From the NCBI RefSeq assembly GCF_030272615.1, contig NC_081415.1, forward strand, positions 509,487,373-509,551,372: a stretch of DNA of 64,000 nucleotides, in the 5' to 3' direction. The stretch is from Cryptomeria japonica (Eukaryota > Streptophyta > Pinopsida > Cupressales > Cupressaceae). This document shows, in pieces, positions 24,063 to 39,119 of this stretch (its first letter is position 1; each line of letters starts with the position of its first letter). Both the position numbers and the translations under genes were made by a program. The notes under the pieces are model-generated. The model worked only from the letters and a program-made list of their open reading frames with translations. It did no database searches and had not been told where the DNA came from.

Positions 24063-27000
24063 ACTTAGTATATCACATCCTTACCTGCCACGGCGGGATT
24101 CATAAGGTATGTAGTACCAAAGTTGAAGAAATATCAAGATGTGGGATGAAATTATCGCAACTGGCCATTTGACCTTAGCGATAAAGAGTGTTTGAAGTAT
24201 TTGGCCAAATCCACAGATGAGCAGGCCAACTATACCAGAGAATCCTACAACTATGATTCAACTATTAATCACATTTCGATGGACAATTATGTCTCTGCCA
24301 TTATCATCAAGGACAAAACATCTGAAAATTCTACCCAAAGACCTAAAGTTGTCCTAAAAGGAATTGGATCTTCTTCTAAACCTACATCTGAATGTAATGT
24401 CACAACTTGTCGAGGTAAGGTCACCTTGCAAGGTGCTCTAGCTAAAAACACTTCTTCCTCAGCAACCAAGCCAGAGTATGAGCTGGAAGAGCAATTAGGG
24501 AAGACACCCGCACTTATCTCCATCCTAGAGCTTTTACGCTTATCTCCCGCACATAAAGCTATTCTTGACAAAACTTTGAGAGACACTATTGTCCCCACCG
24601 ATTTGAACATGGACCAGTTTCAAGCCATGGTGGGGTACCTTTCCATTCCACATTCCCTTACATTCACTGAAGTTGACGACGCCTCTGTAAGCCAACCACA
24701 TAATGCACCTTTACACATTAAAGCCTTCCTACACAAACATCAAATAAAATGAGTCCTGATAGATGGAGGAGTTGGTCTTAATGTATGTACTTTGAACATA
24801 GTAATACAATTGGGATATTCAGATAAAGCTGTGAATGCTACAAACAAAATCACCATTAAGGCATATGATGACGAAGAATGTTCATCCAAAGGCACAGTCA
24901 CCTTGCCTCTCAGAGTTGAGCCAGTTACAAAGGATGTGGTTTGTCAAGTCTTAGACCTGAATCTCACATACAACATATTGCTAGGACGTCCATGGATTCT
25001 TGAGATGATAGTAGTCCCATCTACATACCACTAATGCATTAAGTTTCCTCATAATGGAGTTGAAGTAAAAATTAATGGTGATCCTAATCCATTTATATAT
25101 TGCAATAACTTAAGACCAAAAGTCGAGACAATCGTTCCAATTAATAGAGAAGCTATCCCTTCTTCTGCATACATTGACCCAGTATCATTAAAACCTTCAA
25201 CATCAAAGCAAGGTGAGCCTAAAGGGAAATATCAGGACAAAGGCATGGGTGAATACACTTTGAATAAAACCATGTGCTTATGACAAGTTATGAGCTCACC
25301 AAAAGAATATGGATGACGACATCCTTCTAAATGGTTATTTATCACTACACTAAAATGGGATCCTACTATCTTTGAGAAGTGGGGTGAAATGGAAGAAGAA
25401 GACTTATACAAAATGCTTTACAAAGACCCTGAAGATGGTACACAAGATCACATCAACATACCATGTGAAAAATATGGCAAAGGATTCAAGATCTTACAAA
25501 AGTTTGGGTATGATGGTAAAAGTCCTCTTGGCTAAAGAAAAGAAGGTATCACTCAACCTTTGCAACCAGAATTGACATTTTAAAATCAATGCTCGAAAGG
25601 GCTTGGTTTCATCTCTTCCAGGGTAAACACTCACAAATCAGAAGAAGCATTACAAATCAAGACTTCTGAAGATCAACAAGAGAGTCGCTATTCCACTGAC
25701 TCTAATGAATGGGAATGGGGTTCAGACAAATCCTCCTGTGACTATGAACTCACCTAGACATTCAGAGAACCAGGTGAACCCGCAGAAGAAGAGGAATTTC
25801 ATAGAAAATTCAAAGTTGGCCAAGAAACAACCCCTGAGGATCCCACATAGTTTTTGTCTCTAGGCTCTAGGTCGAAATCACAAAGGATGAGGACACCAGT
25901 TCCAGAATGCGCTTTTAGTAATGACAATCTGGACCCGTTCATGATTGAGACAGATGAGGAATGTGCCAACGATGATCTCGACAACTACCTTGACATACCT
26001 GAATATAACTGTATTTGCACCCTAACACCCGCTGACTTCGAAAACATTGAAGGTCTTTCCATTGTTCACCACCAACTTATTGACTGGGACCATGAAGGAC
26101 TTGTACAATTTGACACATTTCAAAATGATGAAGCCTTTATCGACTATCTAGGCATACGAGATGATCTTTCGCTTGGGTACCATAAGGTGGGATACACTAT
26201 AGAACTCAACAATGTGGCATATTTTGGTGAGGGTGTTGGGCCTTCCAGTCGCAAAAATGTAAAAATAAAAACAAATCAAGCGTTTTATGGAGAAAACCAC
26301 ATTGTGACACCGTCTGACCCCAAAAAAGTAAAAAGAAAGGACGTATCTGAGGGTGAAAACCTCTCTGAGATGCCCGAAGATGGCAGGCTTGACATTCGCC
26401 CGACATCATATGAAGAAAAATCATCTATGTTAGTAGAGGAGACCATCAAAACAAACATTGGTACAGAAGAGATTCCACATAACATATTTCTGGTACAATC
26501 TCTGACAGAGGGAGAAAGATCAAAGTTCATAAGTTTTTTCACTGGGTGACAAATCAATTTTGCATGGTCATATGTCGATATGCCTGGACTAGGTCTGGAT
26601 TTAGTAATGTATCATGTGACAGTTAAACTGGGGGCAAAGCCAGTGAAACAAAAATTAAGAAAGATGCATCCACAAGTGGCATTATTAGTCAAGGCAGATC
26701 TTGAAAAATTATTGGATGTCGGATTCATATGCCCAATTGATTATCCTGAATGGATCTCCAACTTGGTACCAGTCAGTAAGCTAGATCGCAACATCAGAAT
26801 ATGTACAAATTTCAGAGACATCAAAAAAGCCTGTCCTAAAGATGACTTTCCATAACCAAATATAGACTTGATTGTAGATCTCACAACATGTCATGCAATG
26901 TTATCTTTGATGGACAAATTATCTAGCTAAAATCAAATCAAAATCGCATCTGAGGATCACCACAAAACAACATTTACTTGTCCCTGGGGAACTTTCTGCT

Positions 27001-28427
27001 GGAATGTCATGCCCTTCGGGCTAAAGAATGCAGGCGCTACATATCAATGAGCCATGACTACTATCTTTCATGATCTCATGCACATAACTGTAGAAGATTA
27101 TGCTGACGACCTATTGGGAAAATCAATAGACAAAGATACACATTTGGGCATCCTTTCAGTCATTTTTGATCGGTTGGAAAAATACAAAGTAAGACTAAAC
27201 CCCAAGAAATGTGTCTTTGGAGTAACCTTTGGGAAGCTTTTGAAATTCATTGTTTCAAAAAGAGGAATTGGAGTCGATCCAACAAAAGTCAAAGCGGTCA
27301 TAGAAATTCCACCACCAAGAAATATCAGTCAACTTCGATCTTTACAAGGAAGACTCCAGTCCATACGATGATTCATAGCACAACTTGCAGATAAATGTCA
27401 TCCTTTTCAACACTTGCTACACAAAAACATCAAATTCAAATGGGATGATAACTGTCAACAAGCTTTTTTGATACTCAAAGATTATCTTCTAAATCCACCA
27501 GTCTTGATGCCACCAGTTCCAGAACAACCCCTGTTACTCTACATATCAGCTACATCAACAACACTGGGGGAACTCTTAGCGCAACAAGATGTTGAGGGCA
27601 AAGAAAAGGCAGTCTACTACATCAGTCGTACGTTGGTCAGTTATGAGCTAAACTACACACCAATTGAGCATGTGTATCTCGCTGTGGTTTTTGCTTTGCA
27701 AAAATTATGACATTACATGCTAACTCATAAAACTAAGTTGGTCGCAAGGATTGATCCATTAAAATATCTTCTCAATAAGGCGACACTTACTGGTTGACTA
27801 GCGAAATGGGTGATGCTCTTCAGTGAATTCGACATTGAATATGTGGACATAAAAGCAATAAAAGGACAAGCTATTGCAGATCAGTTAGTAGATGCACCCA
27901 TGATAGATGATGCTCCTTTAATTTTAGAATTTATAGATGAATCCATATTGACGGTATCACACACAAAGCCTTGGCAACTATACTTTGACGGCTCATACAC
28001 GCAACATGGTGCAGGAGTTGGCTTCCTCTTTATCACACCTCAAGGGGATTCCATTATGAAATCATGCCGATTGTCGTTTCCTTAAACTAATAACATAGCA
28101 GAATATGAGGCATTAACAATTGGATTATAGATTGCAGTTTAGTGGAGGATCTGAGAACTTCATGTTTTTGGGGACTCTCAATTGGTAATTCGTCAAGAAA
28201 CTGATAACTACCAAACAAAGGACAAAATATTAATGCCTTACAAGAAAATGGTAAATGACTTCAAGCAACATTTCATGAAGTTAACCTTTGAGAAGATACC
28301 AAGAGAGCAGAATCGAGCCGCAGATGCCATGGCTACTATTGCTTCACTGATCGATCTACAAGTGACAAGAGACACTAAACTTGAGGACTACAGTAGATGC
28401 TGGTATCAAGTCTTGGTTTTTTCTTGA
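24063..28427 (+). pseudogene. Ty3/gypsy pol remnant: protease, G-patch, RT, RNase H, archaeal-type RNase H; no integrase
   Basis: One reading frame runs the whole length. Domains in order are: an upstream part with KYQDVG and NWPFDLSD (unassigned), then protease with VLIDGGVGLNV (24753-24790) and YNILLGRPWI (about 24969-24998). The D-G-G replaces the usual D-[ST]-G. A G-patch-like KGFKILQKFGYDGKSPLG follows (about 25480-25533), then RT fingers and palm (26580 on) with the catalytic YADD at 27099-27110. RNase H is at 27414-27800, then a second, archaeal-type RNase H with LYFDGSYTQHGAG near 27980. The frame ends at 28427 and integrase is absent. At least 17 in-frame stops but no frameshift are visible, so it is a non-functional relic. 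The second RNase H is a mark of Tat-lineage elements. Confidence 0.85.
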
Positions 28428-29257
28428 TTTTATCTTTTTGGTGACATGTCTTTTGGCTTTTTCGGGATGTCTCTGACTAGAGATTTTATCTCCAAGATGT
28501 CTTTAACTAGAAAGGCGAGGATGGGGTATCGTCACCTATTTTTCTTTGATGTTTGTGGATTGTCTCTTAGCAATGCTATGACTTGTCCAAGGATATGAGG
28601 ACATTGTGAGTCTAGTGTGAACTAGGGCATTTCTTGTTTGCGACTATCTTATCTTAATGCAAATGAGTACAATGACTTTCTGGGTCGAACATATGCCTCG
28701 ATTGTCATAACCTATTTGCCATAATAAAGCTCAATGATGATAATAGCACAAAAAGCTCTTTCACTTCCATATCTTCTATTTTCATCACCCTTTCTTGATT
28801 GACCTTCATCGTCCTTCTTGAGTCTGTGTAGCCCGCTATTACATGGCTGAGTATAATGACACACCAAAAATATTTGCATTTCATATAGTTTGCACCTCCA
28901 TTACCACATATTCACATTTCATACACACATATAGATATCACAATTACATCACATCCTACACACACCACATGTTAGCACATTTTACATTTTTCATCATGTA
29001 AATAATTATTTGCATTATCATATGCATCTACATTTCATACATTCACATTCACATTTGCATAACATATTAAAAATAGAAAAAAGAACAAAAATATATTGCA
29101 TTTCATCATGTATATATATTTGCATCCATATCACAAGCATCACATAGATACATGCATCACATAGAAATATCACATAGGTACACATGCATATAGCTGCCGC
29201 AAGGATGAATCATCTCATATATATAATCATAAGTGTCATGATAAAATGATGTCAAAA
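28428..29257. other. Pol-to-antisense-gene spacer
   Basis: No coding potential. About 28860-29200 is a low-complexity block of cacat/acattt motifs (caca-tttcatacacacata and relatives). The place where integrase should be is occupied by tctttaactagaaaggcgagg-type sequence, so the deletion junction probably lies near 28390-28430. Confidence 0.5.
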
Positions 29258-29264
29258 TCATAAC

Positions 29265-31140
29265 TGATACATAGGGAGCCCTCTAAGGCTATGATGAACT
29301 TCCTCCCTTGGAGCCAACTGGCCTCTACAGAGTCTAAGCCTTGGAAGGACCTGCCTCAGGATCATCTCTCCTTCCCCCTCTATATGGTGGTGGTGGAAGA
29401 CCCATAACCCCACTGCTAGACGCCTGCCTCTTATCTCTCCCTCCAGAGGTTGTCCCAGTCCGTGATGGTCTCCGGAAGCTCCTAGCCTGCTGATCTGGTG
29501 GCACCACTCCATAATGCAGGTCTCTCCAGTAGGCTATCTCCTCCCCTGCCCGCAGAACATGGGTGTATTCGGCTCTTATGTCCTCTACTTCCTGTCTCCT
29601 GGCCCTCAGTTTTGTCTCAACCTTTGTATAGCCGAATAGCCTGATCCCTCTCCCGCTCAGTGTCCCTCAGCTGTCACATGAGCCTAGTCGTATCCCTCTC
29701 CAGATCCTGGATCTCATTTGCCTATCCCTGACAAATCTCCCTCAAGGATAGTAGCTCATCCTCCTCCTCTCCCCCCTCACCCTGTCTCTGTGGCTACTCT
29801 TGTCCTTGTCCCCGTCCCTGTACTTGTCTAGGAGCATGTACCTATCTGGGAACCTATGCTTCTGGCACCTATAATGATAATCCACCTCTTCCCCTACTAC
29901 ATGAGCCTGTTGAGCCTGTCTCTCCTCTCTGCCCTTTCTCCTCTGCACCACTCTCCTCTCTACCACTGCACCCCGCCTCTGCCATTGGCCCCTACCTCTG
30001 CCATCTCCACTGTCATCATCATCACCTCTACTGTCTCCATCTATCGGCTCCCCTGGATCCGTCAACCGTAGAAATGGATGCTCTACCCAATATGTAGTGT
30101 ACTTTAAATCCATCCATACATCCTCCACATCCGCCCATATGTCCCAAGGCATGGGAACCATCTCCTGCAGTTGTGTCATTGCCTGATCATAAGACAATAA
30201 TAGACCCAAATGCACCTGATCCCTCACTGTCTGTGCATACATCCCCGAACCCCGTGGCATCTGTTGTATCCTGCCAAACTGCCTGCATACTCTGTCTACC
30301 AACTGTCGCTCAATGATATATGGTGTCCGACCAATCAGATACCTACTCTGGAATACATATGACAACTCTACTGCATCATCCTCTCACTCCTCACAGCCCT
30401 GGTATGGCCTCCATACCACACTGTCTATCTCGTCCATAACCCGATGCCAATACTCTAGCCTCCCAATCCATGGCAGAGAAGTAATCATATCATACAAATG
30501 AACATAGCTACGCCCATGTCCTCGACCCCTGAAGTGTATTAGACATGTAACCAATAGATGCTCATAAACCCATACCTGCAACAAGGTCACTCCGCATCTT
30601 AATCATGCTGATCCATGATACACAAACTGATACAACTCATAGTACAAGTGTGCTAGTAGACACGGTCTCCATGCAAACCTGGTGTGCTCAGTCACCAATG
30701 TCTTCAGAGTCCTCCCCCATCCCACAGCCAACCCTCATGTCGCCCTATCTGGATAGAGGAATCCACTAATAACTCCTACCAGCACCGCCAGTAGTGTCAA
30801 TCATGTATGTGTCATGGTGTCCCAACCCACATGTCTAGCCCTCATCTCCAGTCCTACATCCTGAAACACTCATCTCAGTGCATCCTTGTCTCCCTCTAGA
30901 TTATAAGGAACTAACTCCCCATCGATCAGTATCTTGTATACATCCTCCAAGGTGACTATCATCTCACCCATCGGCAAATGAAACGTACATGTCTCTGAGT
31001 GCCATCTCTCAATTAATGCGGTCAACAATCCCATGTTCGCCCGAAACTCAGGCACATACAAAATATATTGCAGTCCCATGACCTCAATTTTTGCTCTATC
31101 CTCGAATGTCAGCTCTTCGCGTAAACTCTAAGACGAACGG
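29265..31140 (-). pseudogene. Antisense plant-mobile-domain (PMD) protein gene of the retroelement
   Basis: On the minus strand a largely continuous frame encodes about 600 residues. The N-terminal part (31079 down) has LLTALIERWHSETCTFHLP followed by GEMIVTLEDVYKIL, the hallmark start of the plant mobile domain found in MAIN/MAIL1-like proteins and in transposons. The middle part (30590-29990) has SLPWIGRLEYWHRVMDEI and RSRYLIGRTPYIIERQLV. A charged RG/RR-rich stretch, a predicted coiled coil (about 29720-29640, DLERDTTRL) and a Pro/Gly-rich tail end near 29265. Several in-frame stops break it, for example at 30381-30383, 30591-30869 and near 29700. PMD genes captured in antisense by Tat-type elements are known in plants; its role in the element is not. 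Confidence 0.8.
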
Positions 31141-31199
31141 AATCTCTCTCATGACTCCAGCATTGGTAGGTCCTCTTGCAGTCAAGCAAATCAACTGTG

Positions 31200-31720
31200 T
31201 CAATCCTAGTGGCATTCCCCGTTCATCACAAAGTGCTGCTTTTTGTCCCAGTGCTTAAATATCTATAATATGGCACTCTATCCTACTAGTACTCCCTATT
31301 CATCACAAAGTGTTGCTTTTTATCCTAGTGCTTATATCTACCATATGACACTCTATCCTAGTGGTACTCCCTGTTCATCACAAAGTGTTGTTTTTTTATC
31401 TTAGTAGCATTCCATGTTCATCACAAAGTGTTACTTTGATCCTATCTTTTAGGGCACCTACTTGAGTGTATCCTCTTGAGTAGCTTATCCAATTGACAAC
31501 GTATGTTCTATCACAAAATTTTCAATTTCAGCCTAACCCAATTAGCAACGTATGTTCTATCACATAATTGTCAATTTCTTTGGTACTCCTTGTTCATCAC
31601 AAAGTGCCTTGACCTATCCTATCCTAAGGCTCTGCTTGAGTGTATCCTCTTGAGTAGTTTCCTTATTAGTAGCGTATGTTCTATCACAAAATTGTCAATC
31701 CTAGCCCTATATGCTATCCT
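31200..31720. repeat. Tandem repeat upstream of the antisense gene
   Basis: The segment gttcatcacaaagtgttgctttttatcctagtg recurs near 31222, 31308, 31372, 31420 and 31590. A related gtatgttctatcacaaaattgtcaat recurs near 31500, 31550 and 31673. Unit spacing is about 45-90 bp. Such 3'-region satellites are common in Tat-type elements. Confidence 0.75.
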
Positions 31721-31744
31721 AGTCTTCCCTAGAGGACCTACTTG

Positions 31745-31985
31745 AGTGTGTAAATGCACCTTTTTTGACACAAACGCGCCTGAATTACACAGACGTGCCT
31801 CTGTTCGGCACAGACGCGCCTATCCTGCATAAACGCGCCTGCAAAACACAGATGCGCTTGCATTGAACACAAATGCTATTGAAATCACAAACGCACCTGG
31901 CACCAACACAGACGCACCTAATCTACCTAGATGCGCCTTGCACCAACACAGACGCGCCTTTGTGATTTTTTACCTCGCTTGACAT
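31745..31985 (-). repeat. GCGTCTGTG-motif repeats in antisense polarity
   Basis: The plus strand reads cacagacgcgcct repeatedly; on the minus strand this is aggcgcgtctgtg. It is the same motif and polarity as the sense leader at 19130-19390, but here it lies upstream of the antisense PMD gene. The element therefore has mirror-image leader-type repeats at both ends of its internal region. Confidence 0.8.
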
Positions 31986-32479
31986 TTTTTTCGACATACC
32001 TAGAGCGCATTTATTACACTGCCTAGCATGCATTTATGACAACAATTTATGCAACAATGTACAAGGAGGTTTTGTGGTACTTACCGACTCTCCTGCATCG
32101 GCTAGCCTCTGATATCGGCGAACGGGATAGAATCTATGCACCAATGCCATCGCTGCTGACTGTTGACTGCTCTTTGCTCTCTCTGCAGTCTGATTTCTTT
32201 GATGGGTGGATGACAATGAGAATGTTTTCCCTCGCAATCTATCTTATAGACTGCTCTAGCCCTAGTCTCCCGAGTCAGTCTTCTTTATCTTGTGACTCTG
32301 TCACTCTATCCTATCTTGTCAGTCCTTTCTAGCCTTTCCTTGTTATCAAGAGATTGTCTGTGATCCTTTCAGACAATTTCATCCAATCTCTCAAGGGGGC
32401 ATATCATTCCCATCTTGGGGCAACTTAGTATTAGTTCATCTTATCTTCTTTGAAACAAAGCAACAAGCTGCATTGTCTC
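31986..32479. other. 3' untranslated part of the composite element
   Basis: No gene. A 98-residue plus ORF (32036-32332) overlaps a 67-residue minus ORF; both lack family likeness. The stretch leads into the polypurine tract. Confidence 0.5.
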
Positions 32480-32493
32480 AAAGAGGGGCAAAA
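32480..32493 (+). promoter_or_regulatory. Polypurine tract, family A
   Basis: AAAGAGGGGCAAAA immediately precedes the TG of the 3' LTR, the correct place and composition for the plus-strand DNA primer of reverse transcription. Confidence 0.85.
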
Positions 32494-33257
32494 TGTAGAC
32501 ACCTAAAATTGTCTAGTCTAATTAAATAAATATTTTTATTTATTTAATTATTTTAAGCCCAATTCTTCTATTGATTAAATAAATGTTTATTTATTTAATT
32601 AATTCATTTACCCTCTTGTAGCCTTATTTCTCATTTAAATAAATACCTTTATTTATTTAAATTATCCTTTCCTAACTTAAATAAATATCTTTTTTATTTA
32701 ATTGATCCCATTTCCTCTATTAGTTAAATGAATCTTTATCTATTTAATTAATTCATTAGCCTTTTCCACCTATGACACATGTCATTCATCTCTTAATTCC
32801 TACACTACCTACCCTCTCATTATTTTCTTATTTTCTCTACCTACCCTCTAATCCTAGCCAACCATTTATCTTTTACACCTCTTAATCTTATCCCTCCATT
32901 TCTTACAGTGTCTTCTATATAAGGAGATGCTTCCTTCATTATCAACCCCCAACTATGCTTTTGAACTTTCATATGCAATCAAGTCTACTTCCAACCACAT
33001 TTTCGTGCTTTGTTGAGCTCTTGTGCACACATAAAATCTGAGAGCAAATATATCAAGCAAGATCTATGGAGATAGGAAGAATGGAGATCCAAACCCTATT
33101 GGACATGTGATGGTATAATCTTTATGATTTGTTGATTTACATTGTCTTAGGTAATCTTCATATGTTATGGTGGATCTTTGTTGTTGTTAGGCTAGGGTTT
33201 TGTGATTGAATCTATTTTAGTCTTTTAATATTGTTGTTTCCATTTTTACCATAAACA
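32494..33257 (+). repeat. Family-A 3' LTR (764 bp)
   Basis: It starts TGTAGACACC and ends CATAAACA; a TATA-like tatataagg lies near 32917. It is the partner of 18254-19016 by orientation and near-matching TSD. Confidence 0.93.
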
Positions 33258-33939
33258 GTTAGAAAGCTCAAAAGATGGGTGAAATTATGGTGGCAATTTT
33301 AGAAATACCCACTTGATAACATGCAAAACTGATGATGATGAAGTTGAGCAACTATATTGGAAGAAGAAAACACATAAAAAGGAGGGAATAAGGCTCCCAA
33401 GCCTAAGTACAAGCCATAACATGTTCACGGTTTCAATTTAAAAAACCTGGTAAACCTCTGTGTGTATTTGTTTTTGTTTTTTTGTGTGTGTGTTTGTTTG
33501 TTTGTTTTTTGTTGTTTGCTTGTTTGTTTTTGTTTGTTTTGTTTGTTTTTTGTTGTGTGTGTGTATTTTATTCCAATAATATATTCCCATTTCTTTTTTT
33601 CTTATGAATGCTCACTTAATTAAAGAATAATAGACCTTTTGCTCTACATTGTTTCCCATTTATTAGTCATGGCTAGGGAGTGGAAGGAGGCAAATCAGTA
33701 TGGATTAAGCACGCCAGACCCACAACCCAGAACCATGGAACATTTGTTGTTTTCAATTTGGAAACCACCATGTCACCACATAGTATAAGATCTCCCCCAT
33801 CTCTCTCCCCCCCCTCCTCTCCCTTCCTCCCTCTCACTCTGTTCTACCAAAGATTTCACAATTAAGGTTTTGCAATTTTCTATCCCATTAGAGAAGATCA
33901 AGTTGTTGTTTCTACAAGAGGAACATGAATGAATTAAAG
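33258..33939. other. Flanking sequence with GTTT-rich microsatellite
   Basis: No gene is supported. A low-complexity tttgtttgtttg/tgtgtgtg tract spans about 33460-33570, and a CT-rich tctccccc block lies near 33785-33840. The short ORFs over these tracts are compositional. Confidence 0.5.
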
Positions 33940-36790
<2,851 letters not shown>

Positions 36791-37385
36791 GTGTATGCTA
36801 AAGTTTAGGACCAACAATGCGAATGGGTTAAGTTTACCTAACCCGATCGCATTACCCCCCTAAAATGTCATTGTTCCTTGTTTGAGTCTATAGTGTCAAG
36901 AACCTGTATGTGGTTTTTTCATTTTAACACTATAGATTGCAAGCCCATTTACAAACGACGAGCATTTTAGGGGCGGTAATGTGAATGGGTTAAGCAAAAG
37001 TAACCCGTATGTGTTATGTTGACTTAAAGTGGATTCACAACGGCAAAAAATCCCAAAAGAACTCTGTTGATGGTCCTACTGCAACTATTTTTATATACAC
37101 ACGACATTCTTGGACACTATAAGAGTTTGTTATGTTTTGTATGACTTTCAATCATTGAAATGTATAACTAAACTTTTTTTTCAATGTTCTTCTGTTTGTT
37201 TAATACTTTTGATTGTAAAATAGAATGATTTTCATAATTTTCATGAAATAATTCATTTATGTAATTTATACAATTTTTACTAACACATATGATAATATCG
37301 AGGACGATTGATATTATGGATGGGAAGGAACGAGCGAGGAACAATCAAATCACAAGAGGTAGCATAAGAAAGACAAAAGGAGCAC

Positions 37386-37643
37386 ATGAGAAGACTGTGT
37401 GAAGTGAGAAAAATAGGAGAAGGTATGTCATTTACACCAACTCAATTACATGTACCGAATGAATCTAATGCAAACCAAGAACAAGTGCTAATCAATGATC
37501 AAGAAAATGCATTTAACGCAAGCCAAGAACACACACCAATATTAACACCTCCTGGAATTATTCGTAGAAAACACAAGTATCTAATTGAAGTTGATGAAAA
37601 TATTTTGAAGCCAATTTTCGATAAAATTCTCGAATGGACTTGA
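37386..37643 (+). other. Unidentified 85-residue ORF
   Basis: The ORF is Asn/Gln/Glu-rich, with HVPNESNANQEQVL and PPGIIRRKHKYLIEVDE. Related coding-like sequence seems to continue past its stop to about 37870 (GRCQLIFQMIKKLNYRDIIKI). I do not recognise the family. It may be a remnant of the protein encoded by the surrounding unclassified element. Confidence 0.3.
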
Positions 37644-38129
37644 AGAAGAATTGTTAATAGAATATGAAAAAACTATTTCGAGAGTTTAAATCAAATTGGA
37701 AGATGCCAATTAATTTTTCAAATGATAAAAAAATTGAATTATAGAGATATAATTAAAATTATTGGTTTAAGATCATTGGAAAATAATAGTGAAAAAACTA
37801 TAGTAAGAAATTTATTCGATACGTATCAAGAAATCGACTCAACATCATACTCTAAATATGCCAATATTACCTGACGTGTTCTTACATCAACCATAATGAG
37901 CAATCAAACTAAAAAATCTCGTTTAATAATCAAAACAAGTAAGTCATTAAAGATAAGTAGAACATCACTACACCATGGCTTAGGGAGACATGAGAAAATA
38001 AGGATCCTAAAAATAATTCTCCATGGGTGTTCTTGGGTAGACTTCCAAGAAGATACAAGATTGTTGTTGATGCATTAAGAGTATTAATTGAAAAAAATTA
38101 GCACGACAATGCAAGAGTTTTGCCCAGTC

Positions 38130-39030
38130 AAATATATGTTGTTAGAAGGTGAATTGGATCTAAAAATCATGAGCCTTGGATGTTTGAGGAACTTGGGAAG
38201 CTAACTAGGATCATGCCTATGATAAATTTGCCTACCTAGACATGCTCGCATTGACGATTCGTGGATACAATGAACAAAATAAAATTAACTTTTCATTGCA
38301 TGTGATTGACGATATTTGCATCAACTGAAAAATTGTTGCCCTTAAAAAATGGCTTTGAGTCTTCAAAATATGAGATAGGTTAATTTAGACGGAGCTTACA
38401 TGACTCTGTGGGTTCAAATGGATTATTCGAATGTGCTTCGGATTCCGAAAACAACTTGTCAAAGTTTGACAATTGTTTGAACTTAGGGCACTCAAGAGTT
38501 GGCATGGTGATGATGTGGCATTGGATGTTTGAGCAACTTGGGAAGCCAACCAAGAGCATGCCTAACATAAAACTGTCCACTCAAACATGCTCACGTAGAT
38601 GATTCATGGATACGACAAACAAAATAAAATTTAGCCTATCTTGAAACTTTTCATTGCATGTGACTAATGATATTTGCATTAAATGAAAAATACTTGCCCT
38701 AAACAAATGGCTTTGAGTCTTCAAAAACCGAGATAGGTTATTATAGAGAAGCTTGACGTGACCTTGTGGGTTCAAGCAGATCATTAGTATGTGCCCTAGA
38801 TTTTGAGAAACAACTTGTCAAAATTTAATAATTTTTTGAATTCAGGGCACTCAAGAGATGGCACTGCGATGGTATGGCCCTGGATGTTTGAGCAACTTGG
38901 GAAGCCAATAGTGACCATGCCTACCATAAGTTTACCTACCCAAACATGCTTGAGCTTACGATTCGTGGATATGACAAGCAATACAAAATTTAGCCTATCT
39001 TGCAACTGTTCATTGCAACTATTGACAAGT
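38130..39030. repeat. Tandem repeat, unit about 350 bp, 2.6 copies
   Basis: The marker ttggatgtttgagSaacttgggaagc occurs near 38175, 38521 and 38881. Shared flanks include ggcactcaagag upstream, plus gattcRtggatac and aaaatttagcctatctt downstream. ORFs on both strands repeat accordingly and have no recognisable family. Confidence 0.8.
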
Positions 39031-39112
39031 TTTGACAAGTTTTGACAAGTTTTCCTACTTTTGACAAAATTTGACAAATTTTGCAACTTTTGACAACTTT
39101 TGACAAATTTTG
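39018..39112 (+). repeat. TTTTGACAA short tandem repeat
   Basis: Units of ttttgacaagt / ttttgacaaat repeat about eight times directly after the 350-bp array. Confidence 0.85.
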
Positions 39113-39119
39113 AACCCAA

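Larger units (their letters stand above)
18254..33257 (+). mobile_element. Composite Ty3/gypsy-type retrotransposon (family-A LTRs, 15.0 kb)
   Basis: Two same-strand LTRs (18254-19016 and 32494-33257) bound the element. Flanking 5-bp sequences GTTAA (18249-18253) and GTTAG (33258-33262) are a TSD with one change, so the two LTRs belong to one insertion. In order inside: PBS-like site, leader with GCGTCTGTG motifs, nested solo LTR, more leader, a family-B LTR with its own PBS-like site and leader, a pol frame lacking integrase, an antisense PMD gene, repeats, a polypurine tract. The dual RNase H and antisense gene point to the Tat-like branch of plant Ty3/gypsy elements. Only the 5' LTR of family B is present, so the interior is rearranged. 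It cannot move by itself: no Gag domain, no integrase, many stops. Confidence 0.85.

Noticed and set aside
31200-31985. CRISPR-like array
   Set aside because: Repeats are degenerate, spacing is uneven and the context is a plant retrotransposon 3' region.
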